Assembly: GCA_029782355.1 (NCBI GenBank)
Contig: JAKOUY010000016.1
Location: forward strand, 124,001 to 188,000
Direction: 5' to 3'
Length of the DNA: 64,000 nt
Source of the DNA: Actinomycetes bacterium
GTDB taxonomy: Bacteria > Actinomycetota > Acidimicrobiia > Acidimicrobiales > Ilumatobacteraceae
A program made the translations under genes and the position numbers. Below, piece by piece: positions 1 to 9,311 of this stretch (position 1 is the first letter of the stretch; every line of letters starts with the position of its first letter). The notes below the pieces were generated by a model. The model was given only the letters and a program-made list of their open reading frames with translations. It made no database searches and was not told the DNA's origin.

Positions 1-1946
1 GCCGTGCGAGTGTCGGCGTTCTTGATCGCCTGGGCTTCGTCGAAGACCACGGTGGACCATGGTTGGGCGGCGAGGTGGGCGATGTCCCGCGTCGCCACCT
101 GGTAGGTGGTGACCACCAGGTCGTGCAGGCCGACGGCGTCGGGCAAGGTCTCGGCGTCGTGTCGGGCCCCGCCGTGGTGGACCAGGACGCGCAGCTCGGG
201 GGCGAAGCGGGCCGCCTCGGCCTGCCAGTTGCGGACCACGCTGAGCGGACAGACCACCAGGTGCGGCCCGGCCCGACCAGCGAGGTGAGCCAGGGTGGTG
301 GGGGTCTTGCCGAGTCCCATGTCGTCGGCCAGGCAGCCGCCGAGTCCGAGTTGGGCGAGGAACTGCAGCCACCCCAGACCGCGGCGTTGGTAGGGGCGCA
401 GCACCGCCCGGAAGCCATCCGGTTCGACGCCCTCGGCAATGGTCTCGTCGGGGAGTCCGGCCAGCAGGTCGCCCACCCAACCGCCGGCCTCGATGGCATC
501 GGCTGGTGAGGACTCGCCGCCGGCCGACGGGTCGGTGTCGTGCTGGGCTCCGAGTTCGGCGGCGAGGGTCAGGAGTGCCAGGGGCGACAGCTCGGCGTGG
601 TCGGAGCGGTGGCGGTCGAGGCGCTCCAAGGCTCGGCGGGCGTCGGCCCGGTCGACCTGCACCCATCGCCCGCCGACTTGCAGCAGGTTCGCCGCGCCGG
701 CGGCGATGCGCGCCAGCGCCGACTCGTCCACCGCCTCGCCGTCGACGACCGCTTGCCAGTGCACGAGGGCGGTGGCGTTGAACCGCCCGGATCCCTGGCC
801 CTGCGGTTGAGCCGTGCCCCGGGCCGCCGGCCGGCGGCGGGCCAAGGCCTCGGGGACCACCAGGCGCACGCCGTGACGCTCCAGCGCCTCGGTGGCTTCG
901 AGAACGGCGGCGGCGGCGTCGAGGTCGACCATGGGGTCGCCGGACTGCAGCCAACCGGCCAACTGGCTCACGGCGCCGGTCACGACCTGCTCCGCCGCGT
1001 CGAGGTGCGCGGTGAGCACGTCGAGGAATCGCGGCTGGCGGGCGACGGCCAGGGCTGCGGCACCGCCCTCGCGCACGTCGGCCGCGGTGCACCACCTCCC
1101 GCGATCGTCGGCGTCGACGACCTCCAGTGTCAGCGGCCAACGCGGCGCGGCCTCGGCCTGATCGGGGTCGGGGGGATCGGCGTCGACCGCGCCGTCGACC
1201 GTGCCGTCGACCGTGCGGGCGTCGACATCCGCGGCGGTGTCCGGCAGGGCCAGGCGCAGGCGGGTCTCCAGCACGGGGATCCCCTCGGCCCGCTGGTGGG
1301 CGTGGTGCAGGGCCTGGGCGATGTCGGCCAGCTCGGCGTCGAGGTGGCCGGGGGCGACGAACGACGCCGACGGTTGAGCGAGCGCACCGGACACCAACCG
1401 CAGCGCCCGCTGCCGGCCATGGCCGAGGTGGGTCGGTCGGTAGTGCAGGGTGGTCAGGGCGGTGCGCGCCACGGCGTCGACCACGGTGGCCAGGACCTCG
1501 CCCGGGACCACGGGCCCCAGCGCGGCGACCACCGGGGGCATGGCGGCGAACAGCTCGGCCGCGGCCTCGAGGTCGGCGCCGAGCGGCAACCAGCGCGCCG
1601 CCCACACCGTCGGGCGGGTGTTGGCCAGCAGCGGCACGATCCGCCCGGTGCGCACCAGCGAGGCGGCATAGCGATGCAGGGCGACGAACCAGGCCAGCGA
1701 CGGGCTGGGCTCCCCGGTGAAGCTGCGCTGCTGCCCGAGCACCGCCAGCGCCTCGGGTGCCAGGCGCTGGGCGACGACCTCCACCGTGCCGTGGGGCAGC
1801 GCGGCCTTCACCACCCGGAACCCGAGGCTGCTCATCCCGGAGGCGCCGGCCCGCAGCGACATCGCCAGGCGGCGGTCCGGTTGCCAGGCCAGGGCCTCGC
1901 CGTCCAGCCAGCTCAGCTGCAGACCGGGCGTCGACGAGGCGGACAC
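1..1946 (-). CDS. SNF2-family DNA helicase/ATPase, 3' part missing
   Basis: The gene reads leftward and runs off the left edge, so only about the first 648 residues are present. The visible end has a superfamily 2 ATPase core: motif I as DDMGLGKT (about 304-334) and motif II as FDEAQAIKN (about 20-50). DEAQ followed by AIKN is typical of Swi2/Snf2 ATPases that translocate on duplex DNA. The first ~500 residues lack obvious motifs and resemble in size the SNF2-associated N-terminal region of actinobacterial HelZ-like proteins (family knowledge). I chose the GTG at 1944-1946 because a TAGACT hexamer lies 7 bases upstream, which fits a leaderless transcript. The motor C-terminal half lies outside the window, so nothing can be said about completeness. 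Confidence 0.85.
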   Translation of the reverse strand, partial: MSASSTPGLQLSWLDGEALAWQPDRRLAMSLRAGASGMSSLGFRVVKAALPHGTVEVVAQRLAPEALAVLGQQRSFTGEPSPSLAWFVALHRYAASLVRTGRIVPLLANTRPTVWAARWLPLGADLEAAAELFAAMPPVVAALGPVVPGEVLATVVDAVARTALTTLHYRPTHLGHGRQRALRLVSGALAQPSASFVAPGHLDAELADIAQALHHAHQRAEGIPVLETRLRLALPDTAADVDARTVDGTVDGAVDADPPDPDQAEAAPRWPLTLEVVDADDRGRWCTAADVREGGAAALAVARQPRFLDVLTAHLDAAEQVVTGAVSQLAGWLQSGDPMVDLDAAAAVLEATEALERHGVRLVVPEALARRRPAARGTAQPQGQGSGRFNATALVHWQAVVDGEAVDESALARIAAGAANLLQVGGRWVQVDRADARRALERLDRHRSDHAELSPLALLTLAAELGAQHDTDPSAGGESSPADAIEAGGWVGDLLAGLPDETIAEGVEPDGFRAVLRPYQRRGLGWLQFLAQLGLGGCLADDMGLGKTPTTLAHLAGRAGPHLVVCPLSVVRNWQAEAARFAPELRVLVHHGGARHDAETLPDAVGLHDLVVTTYQVATRDIAHLAAQPWSTVVFDEAQAIKNADTRT

Positions 1947-1953
1947 CCCCGCC

Positions 1954-1959
1954 AGTCTA
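1954..1959 (-). promoter_or_regulatory. -10 hexamer TAGACT of the SNF2 gene
   Basis: TAGACT on the minus strand is followed by 7 bases and then the GTG start, the spacing expected for a leaderless transcript. No clear -35 box is visible. Confidence 0.45.
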
Positions 1960-1987
1960 CGGGCGGGGAGCGCGCCGGTTCCGGGGG

Positions 1988-2899
1988 TCAGTCGGCGGCC
2001 GGGGCTCCGAATGGGCCTTTGCCGAACTGCTCGCGGATCGGGACCATCGGTGGGTTGATCAGCGAGCGGCGCTGCCAGTTGGCCCCGTCGACCACCAGGG
2101 TGTGCCCGCTGATGAACGCTGCGTACGGCGAGGCCAGGAAGGTGGCCGCCCAGCCCAGTTCTCGTGGCCGCCCGGCGCGCATGGCCGGCTGGGCCCGCTC
2201 CTTGTCCGGCGACCGGCGGACGTTGGCCTGGATGTCGGCGGTCATGTCCTCGTGGGGGAACAGCCCGGGCACCAGACCGTTGACCCGGATCCCGTACGGC
2301 CCCCACTCCACGGCCAGCGTCTCGACCAGGTTCTTGACGCCCGCCTTGGCGGCCGCACTGTGGGCGAAGCCCGGACCGCCGGTCCAGGCGTAGGACGCCC
2401 CGACGTTGACGATCGAGCCCGGCGTTCCCGCCAGCAGGTGTCGGCGGCCGAACTCGCGGGCGCAGAAGAACGTGCCGTTGAGGGTGATGTCGACCACCGT
2501 CCGCCAGGCGTTGGGGCTCATCTCCTCGGCGGTGACCGGGAAGTTGGCGGCGGCGTTGTTGATCAACACGTCGGGCAGGCCGAAGCGGGCGTCGGCGGCG
2601 TCGAACGCTGCAGCGATCTGGTCCGGGTCACGGATGTCGCAGGCCACGGTGAGCAGCCCGCCGCCGCCCAGCGCGTCCTGCGCCGCAGCGAGGTGCTCGG
2701 CCTTGCGGCTGGCGATCACCAGGTTGGCCCCGAGCCGGGCGAACTCGGTGGCGATGGCCTTGCCCAGACCGGTGCCGCCGCCGGTGACCAGCACGGTCTG
2801 CCCGGCGAAGGTTCCGGCCGGCAGCGCGGCCGCCCCCAGTGCCGGCGGTTCGGGCAGACCTGGATAGGCGGGCGGCTCGGCGGCCGGCGTGTCGGGCAT
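1988..2899 (-). CDS. SDR-family oxidoreductase (2,4-dienoyl-CoA reductase-like)
   Basis: A 303-residue classical short-chain dehydrogenase. It has the NAD(P)-binding TGGGTGLG motif near residue 40, the structural NNAA motif (LINNAAANFP), and a C-terminal IRVNGLVPG segment. The active-site Tyr of the usual YxxxK is not in its standard form: the region reads HSAAAKAGVKN, with Lys present and the Tyr position occupied by Ser. That departure is also seen in the 2,4-dienoyl-CoA reductase branch of SDRs, which reduces unsaturated fatty acyl-CoA intermediates, so a beta-oxidation auxiliary role is likely. It starts 2 bases after the stop of the enoyl-CoA hydratase gene, so the two form an operon and probably act on related acyl-CoA substrates. 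Confidence 0.85.
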   Translation of the reverse strand: MPDTPAAEPPAYPGLPEPPALGAAALPAGTFAGQTVLVTGGGTGLGKAIATEFARLGANLVIASRKAEHLAAAQDALGGGGLLTVACDIRDPDQIAAAFDAADARFGLPDVLINNAAANFPVTAEEMSPNAWRTVVDITLNGTFFCAREFGRRHLLAGTPGSIVNVGASYAWTGGPGFAHSAAAKAGVKNLVETLAVEWGPYGIRVNGLVPGLFPHEDMTADIQANVRRSPDKERAQPAMRAGRPRELGWAATFLASPYAAFISGHTLVVDGANWQRRSLINPPMVPIREQFGKGPFGAPAAD

Positions 2900-2901
2900 C
2901 G

Positions 2902-3690
2902 TCAGCTCCCCGTGTAGGTGGCCGGCCGGCCCTCGGCGCGGGCCGCCTTGAACTCGGCGAAGTCGTCGCTCTTGTTGATGAACGTCTGGAAGACCAGCTC
3001 GTCGGCCATGCTGGTACGCACGTCGGACTCGCTCAGGTGACGGATCACCCGGCGGGCCATCTTCACCGTCACCGCCGGGGCGGCAGCGATCTTGGTGGCC
3101 ATGTCCATGGCGGTGTCGATCAGCTGGTCCGCCGGGACGATGCGGCTGACGATGCCGTGCGCCAGTGCCTCGTCGGCGCTGAGCGTTCGCCCGGTCAGCA
3201 CCATGTCGCTGACCACGCCGTGTCCGCACATCTGGTACAGGCGGGCCACACCGCCGGTGTCGGGGATGACGCCGTGGCCGACCTCGGGGAGCATGAACCG
3301 GGCGCCCTCGGCGGCGATGCGGATGTCACACAGCAGTGCCCGCTGGAAGCTGCCGCCGATGGCCCAACCGTGGACGGCGACGATGATCGGGGCGTCGAGG
3401 TCGAACACCGTGAGGATGCCGCGGTGGCCGCGGCGCATCAGCTCGTGGTGGCTGAGCGGCGTCTTGTTGGTCCCGATGGATCCGACGTCTCGTCCCGACG
3501 ACCACGACTTGCCCTCGCCACGCCACACCACGGCGCGGATGTCGGGCCGGGCCGACAGGTGGGTGAGGATGTCGAACAGTTCGACGTCCATCTCGTCGGT
3601 GAAGGCGTTGTGCTTGTCGACGTTGTCGTTGACGATCACGGCCACGTTGCCGTGCTCCTCGAGGCGCACCGTCCCCGCTGTTCCTGGCAT
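2902..3690 (-). CDS. enoyl-CoA hydratase/isomerase family protein
   Basis: A 262-residue crotonase-fold protein. The oxyanion-hole segments are recognisable as SSGRDVGSIG (near residue 65) and AVHGWAIGGSF (near residue 105), followed by LPEVGHGVIPDTGG. The family hydrates or isomerises acyl-CoA thioesters. The first catalytic Glu position, usually in a GGG.EL context, reads GGSFQ here, so hydratase activity itself is not assured. It is the first gene of a two-gene unit with the downstream SDR reductase. The ATG has no Shine-Dalgarno but sits 6 bases after a TAACGT hexamer, consistent with leaderless expression. Confidence 0.88.
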   Translation of the reverse strand: MPGTAGTVRLEEHGNVAVIVNDNVDKHNAFTDEMDVELFDILTHLSARPDIRAVVWRGEGKSWSSGRDVGSIGTNKTPLSHHELMRRGHRGILTVFDLDAPIIVAVHGWAIGGSFQRALLCDIRIAAEGARFMLPEVGHGVIPDTGGVARLYQMCGHGVVSDMVLTGRTLSADEALAHGIVSRIVPADQLIDTAMDMATKIAAAPAVTVKMARRVIRHLSESDVRTSMADELVFQTFINKSDDFAEFKAARAEGRPATYTGS

Positions 3691-3696
3691 GGCCGG

Positions 3697-3702
3697 ACGT
3701 TA
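3697..3702 (-). promoter_or_regulatory. -10 hexamer TAACGT of the enoyl-CoA hydratase operon
   Basis: TAACGT on the minus strand lies 6 bases before the ATG at 3690, a leaderless arrangement. The promoter abuts the 40-bp repeat array that begins about 60 bases further upstream. Confidence 0.45.
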
Positions 3703-3760
3703 CTGCTCGTCCCCCGCCCGCCCCCGCCCCGGAGCCCCGCACCCGCCCCGCCGCGCCGCC

Positions 3761-4110
3761 CCTCCCGTGAACCGGCACTCGGCGCGCCCATGGGCCCCAC
3801 CCCGCCCGAAACCGTCACTCCCCGCGCCCATGGGCCCCACCCCGCCCGGAACCGGCGCTTCGCGCCCATGGGCGCGTCCGGCCCGTGCACTAGCACTCCC
3901 TGCGCCCATGGGCCCCGCCTCGCCCGTGAACTGGCACTTCCCGCGCCCATGGGCCCCACCCCGTCCGGAACCGGCGCTCTCCGCGCCCATGGGCGCGTCC
4001 CACCCGTGAACGGCACTCTCCGCGCCATGGGCCCCCGCCCGTGAACCGGCACGTTCCGCGCCCATGGGCGCGCCAGCTTGCTGGAACGGGAGTTTCCGCG
4101 CCCATGGGTC
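3761..4110. repeat. tandem array of a ~40-bp palindrome-centred repeat (about 9 units)
   Basis: CCCATGGG or a one-base variant occurs at 3787, 3827, 3865, 3905, 3946, 3986, 4025, 4061 and 4101, a period of 36-41 bases. Most cores are embedded in the longer palindrome GCGCCCATGGGCGC or GCGCCCATGGGCCC. The intervening ~30 bases are not unique: they share CCCG-GAACCGGCACT-CCGCG-like consensus. The array fills most of the 498-base gap between two divergent genes. It contains no convincing gene, as 40 is not a multiple of 3 and open frames through it are by-products of GC content. The same unit recurs at 17572-17772. Confidence 0.9.
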
Positions 4111-4175
4111 CGTGGGAGGGCGTTGGCCGGCGGGGGATGGGCTGGCGCGGACGGCTGACTGCGGGGGCCATCGGG

Positions 4176-4181
4176 TACGGT
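4176..4181 (+). promoter_or_regulatory. -10 hexamer TACGGT of the membrane protein/amidohydrolase unit
   Basis: TACGGT is followed by 7 bases and the GTG at 4189, the leaderless pattern seen at several other genes in this window. A CTGACT hexamer 15 bases upstream is only a weak -35 candidate. Confidence 0.4.
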
Positions 4182-4188
4182 CGAGCCG

Positions 4189-4479
4189 GTGGGATGCCGC
4201 AACGAGAGCCTGGCACCGTGGCGCGCCACGGACGCCCCGGCCAGCCCGATGTCCTTCGTCGCCGGGCTGGTCATCGTGGCCATCGGGGTGGCCGGCGTCG
4301 CGATCGGCACGAAGCCGGTGGTGGCGGCCTGGATCCTCGTCGGCCTCGCCGTGGCCGTGGTGATCATCGCCGGTGTCCTCGTCGCTCACGGCCACCGAGT
4401 GGCCTGTGCCGTTCCTCGCGCCCTGTGGTACGCGGTCTGCGTCCCCGGTCTGCCGATCCGCCTGTTGGCCTTCGTCTGA
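4189..4479 (+). CDS. small two-helix membrane protein, unknown function
   Basis: About 96 residues. Two adjacent hydrophobic segments (FVAGLVIVAIGVAGVAIG and, after TKPVV, an AWILVGLAVAVVIIAGVLVA stretch) form a likely helical hairpin in the cytoplasmic membrane, followed by a short basic tail. I do not recognise a family. The GTG at 4189 fits the TACGGT hexamer 7 bases upstream; an internal ATG at 4249 immediately before the first hydrophobic segment is an alternative start. Its stop lies 4 bases before the amidohydrolase start, so the two are probably co-transcribed, but no functional link can be read from the sequence. Confidence 0.6.
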   Translation: MGCRNESLAPWRATDAPASPMSFVAGLVIVAIGVAGVAIGTKPVVAAWILVGLAVAVVIIAGVLVAHGHRVACAVPRALWYAVCVPGLPIRLLAFV

Positions 4480-4483
4480 CTCG

Positions 4484-5302
4484 GTGATCGACACCCACGT
4501 CCACGTCGCCTGTCCGAACCGTTCGGCGTACCCGCGCGCCGGGTCGGGGGTCGGGAGCGACTGGCACGAGCTCGGCGGCGATCCGGCGGAGGTGCTGTCC
4601 GAGGTGTGGGCCGGTGGCGTCGACGCAGCCGTCGTCGTCCAGGCCGTCGGCGTCTACCGCGACGATTGGCGCTGCGCCGCCGACACGGTCGCCGCCGACC
4701 CGGCGAGGCTGGCATTCGTCCCGGCCGTCGTGCTGCCCGGCCGGGGTGCTGCGGGTCGCATCCGGGCGATGTCGTCGGCACCGGTTCGACCGGTCGGGCT
4801 GCGCCTGTTCGCCATCGGCGCCGACGTCGAGGCGTTCGACTCGGCCGAGGCCGACGGGTGGATCGATGCGTGCGTGTCGGTCGGCGCCGTGCCGGTCGTG
4901 ACCGCCTTCCCGCACCACCTCGCCGGCCTTGCCCGTCTGGCCCGCCGGCACCGTGAGGTGACCATGGTGCTCGACCACGCCGGCTTCCCCGAACGTGGTC
5001 CTGGGCTCGACCACGTCCTGGACAGCGACAACGTGGTGCTGAAGATCACGACCCACGTCCTCGACCACCAGCCCGACCCGGCTGGGTGGCTGGCGCGGCT
5101 CCGTGACCACGTCGGCACCGGACGACTCTGCTGGGGTTCCGACCACCCCCAGCATCCGGGTTCCTACCGCGCCAAGCTGGCCACGCTCGACCGAGCCATC
5201 GCCCGCTGGTCCACCATCGATCGGGCCGAGTTCACCGACCACACGGCACGCACGACGTTCGGGTTGGCTGATGCATTCGGGGAGGGACAGAACGCGACGT
5301 GA
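4484..5302 (+). CDS. amidohydrolase-2 family metal-dependent hydrolase
   Basis: A 272-residue TIM-barrel hydrolase of the amidohydrolase 2 family. The N-terminal metal-binding motif is DTHVHVACPN, an HxH one residue after DT. A central VLDHAGFPE segment supplies the strand-5/6 histidine, and WGSDHPQHPG near residue 225 is the C-terminal catalytic Asp region typical of the family. Members hydrolyse or decarboxylate small organic acids, lactones and amides; the substrate cannot be deduced. The GTG at 4484 was chosen because it sits directly before the VIDTHVH motif and 4 bases after the upstream stop. The stop codon lies in the loop of a strong hairpin that probably ends transcription. Confidence 0.82.
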   Translation: MIDTHVHVACPNRSAYPRAGSGVGSDWHELGGDPAEVLSEVWAGGVDAAVVVQAVGVYRDDWRCAADTVAADPARLAFVPAVVLPGRGAAGRIRAMSSAPVRPVGLRLFAIGADVEAFDSAEADGWIDACVSVGAVPVVTAFPHHLAGLARLARRHREVTMVLDHAGFPERGPGLDHVLDSDNVVLKITTHVLDHQPDPAGWLARLRDHVGTGRLCWGSDHPQHPGSYRAKLATLDRAIARWSTIDRAEFTDHTARTTFGLADAFGEGQNAT

Positions 5303-5321
5303 GGTTCTGTTCCTCCCCGAA
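5276..5321 (+). terminator. 18-bp hairpin overlapping the amidohydrolase stop
   Basis: Arms 5276-5293 and 5304-5321 are complementary over 18 pairs with a single G-U pair, around a 10-base loop that contains the TGA stop at 5300-5302. No T-run follows, so it would be an actinobacterial-type terminator or an mRNA-stabilising stem. It lies just before the clpB promoter. Confidence 0.6.
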
Positions 5322-5352
5322 ACGGGCGGGGGAGGGACTCCCCGGCGACGAA

Positions 5353-5373
5353 GTTGATATACTTCCACTCAGC
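5353..5373 (+). promoter_or_regulatory. clpB promoter with a degenerate HAIR-like (HspR) operator
   Basis: TATACT at 5358-5363 is a near-perfect -10 box 31 bases before the clpB ATG. It overlaps GTTGATA-N7-ACTCAGC (5353-5373), which keeps the TTGA and ACTCA cores and the 7-base spacer of the HspR element CTTGAGT-N7-ACTCAAG. HspR represses clpB and dnaK in other actinobacteria, so heat-shock control is plausible; 9 of 14 arm positions match. A Shine-Dalgarno AGAAGGG is at 5384-5390. Confidence 0.4.
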
Positions 5374-5394
5374 ATTTCTGACTAGAAGGGCACC

Positions 5395-7877
<2,483 letters not shown>

Positions 7878-7881
<4 letters not shown>

Positions 7882-9209
7882 CGCCGGATCGTTGCCGCTG
7901 CGCCGTGGGCGTGGAAGCCCTCGTGACGGCTCATCGCCAGGATCGTCGGCGTCATCCGGGCTCGCGCCACCGCGGTGGCTCGGGCCACGGCGGTGCGCTT
8001 CAGGAACGCCTCGACGGTGATCCCGCTGGAGACGTGGGCGTACCCGCCGGTGGGCAGGCTGGCCGGGCAGCCGATGACGAAGTTGCCGGCACTGAACAGC
8101 GTGTCCTGACCGACCAGGATCTCGCCGGCGTTGACCAACCGGTCGAGCAGGGCGGTCTCGGCGTCGGCGGCCACGGCGACCTGGAGGTGCTCGGGTGCCC
8201 AACGGTTGGCCACGTCGGCCGCGGCCTCGAGGTCGTCGACCAGCACGCATCCGCCGTTGACGCCCAGCGCGGCGCGAGCGTTGTCCGCCCAGCGCCGGGG
8301 GAAGCTCGCCAGCTGCTGGGCCAGGGCGGCGTCGACGGCGTCGGCCAGGGTGGTGGAGGGGGTGACCAGCAGGGTGACCGAGTCGGTGCCGTGCTCGGCC
8401 TCGTTCAGCAGGTCGGCGGCCACCAGCTCGGGGTCGGCCGAGTCGTCGGCGATCACCAGGCTCTCGGTCGGCCCGAGGATCATCATCGTCGCCAGCCCGT
8501 GGCGTTGCATCTCCACCTGGGCGCACGCCACCGGCGGTGAACCGGGGCCGACCACCTTGCGCACGGCCGGGATGGTCTCGGTGCCGAACCCGAGGGCGGC
8601 GATGCCGGCCGGCCCGTTGGCCCGCACGACCCGCTCGATGCCCAGCTTGCGGCACACGACGAGCACGGCCGGGTCGATCCGCCCGCTGCCGTCGGGCAGC
8701 GGCGGCACGACCATCACGAGAAGGGGAACCTCGGCCACCACGGCCGGCACGCCGAGCTGGTAGGCGACGCTCGGGTAGCTGGCCTTGCCGCTGGGCACGA
8801 ACAGCCCGGCCGAGCTGATCGGGGTGACCCGCTCGCCGACCGTGAGGCCCGGTTCGGACTCGAACGACCAGTCGCCGATCCGCTGGTGGAGCCGTTCGTT
8901 GAACGCCCGCAGGTGGGCGATGGCGTCGTCGATGGCCGCGTCGACGTCGTCGTCGACCCGGGCCGAGGCCAGCTCGTCGGCCGTCGCCGCCAGCTGGTCG
9001 GGTGTCAGCGTGACCCCGTCGAAGCGCGCCAGCGCCCGGCACAGGGCCTCGTCGCCGTGCTCCCGAACGTCGTCGATCAGCTCGCCGATCGAGCGGCGCA
9101 GCGCCGGGTCGAAGATGGCGTCGAGGCCGCGGCGGCACAGCGCCGTGCGGGCCGACTCGTCCATGGTCGCCCAGGTCAGGCGACGCATCTGCGGGTCGTC
9201 GGCGGCCAT
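7878..9209 (-). CDS. hisD: histidinol dehydrogenase family protein
   Basis: A 443-residue homologue of HisD, the NAD- and zinc-dependent enzyme that makes histidine from histidinol in the last two steps of the pathway. The catalytic Glu-His pair is present in RWAPEHLQ, and the family segments [31 protein letters not shown] and [20 protein letters not shown] are all visible. In the zinc-ligand region E. coli has SQAEHG where this protein has NEAEHG, so the Gln ligand is Glu. No other his genes are nearby. It is therefore either the sole HisD at a detached locus or a paralogue acting on another amino-alcohol or diol. The ATG lies 6 bases after a TAGCGT hexamer. Confidence 0.85.
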
Positions 9210-9215
9210 CCGGTC

Positions 9216-9221
9216 ACGCTA
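9216..9221 (-). promoter_or_regulatory. -10 hexamer TAGCGT of the hisD-like gene
   Basis: TAGCGT on the minus strand is 6 bases before the ATG at 9209, consistent with leaderless transcription. Confidence 0.45.
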
Positions 9222-9299
9222 TCCGGGGCGTCGATGGCCACCGGGGTGCTCACGTCACGTGGTCGGCGCCGCCTGTGCGTGCCCGCCGTCGGGAACCGC

Positions 9300-9305
9300 T
9301 ACACT
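9300..9305 (+). promoter_or_regulatory. -10 hexamer TACACT before the GGDEF-EAL gene
   Basis: TACACT is followed by 6 bases and an in-frame ATT codon at 9312. It lies downstream of the ATG (9234) and GTG (9279) candidates, which would therefore not be on the transcript. Confidence 0.4.
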
Positions 9306-9311
9306 GCCTGC

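Noticed and set aside
540-2393. Long plus-strand frame over the SNF2 gene
   Set aside because: The minus-strand frame encodes recognisable ATPase motifs; the plus frame is Gly/Arg/Gln-rich without motifs.
3761-4110. CRISPR array
   Set aside because: Intervals between the cores are similar to each other instead of unique, unit size drifts, and no cas operon is present; the Cas4-like gene at 42954-44165 lacks Cas1/Cas2 neighbours.
3636-4494. Minus-strand frames through the repeat array giving repeated HGRG-like peptides
   Set aside because: The 40-bp period is not a multiple of 3, so the peptides change frame at each unit; no start signals.
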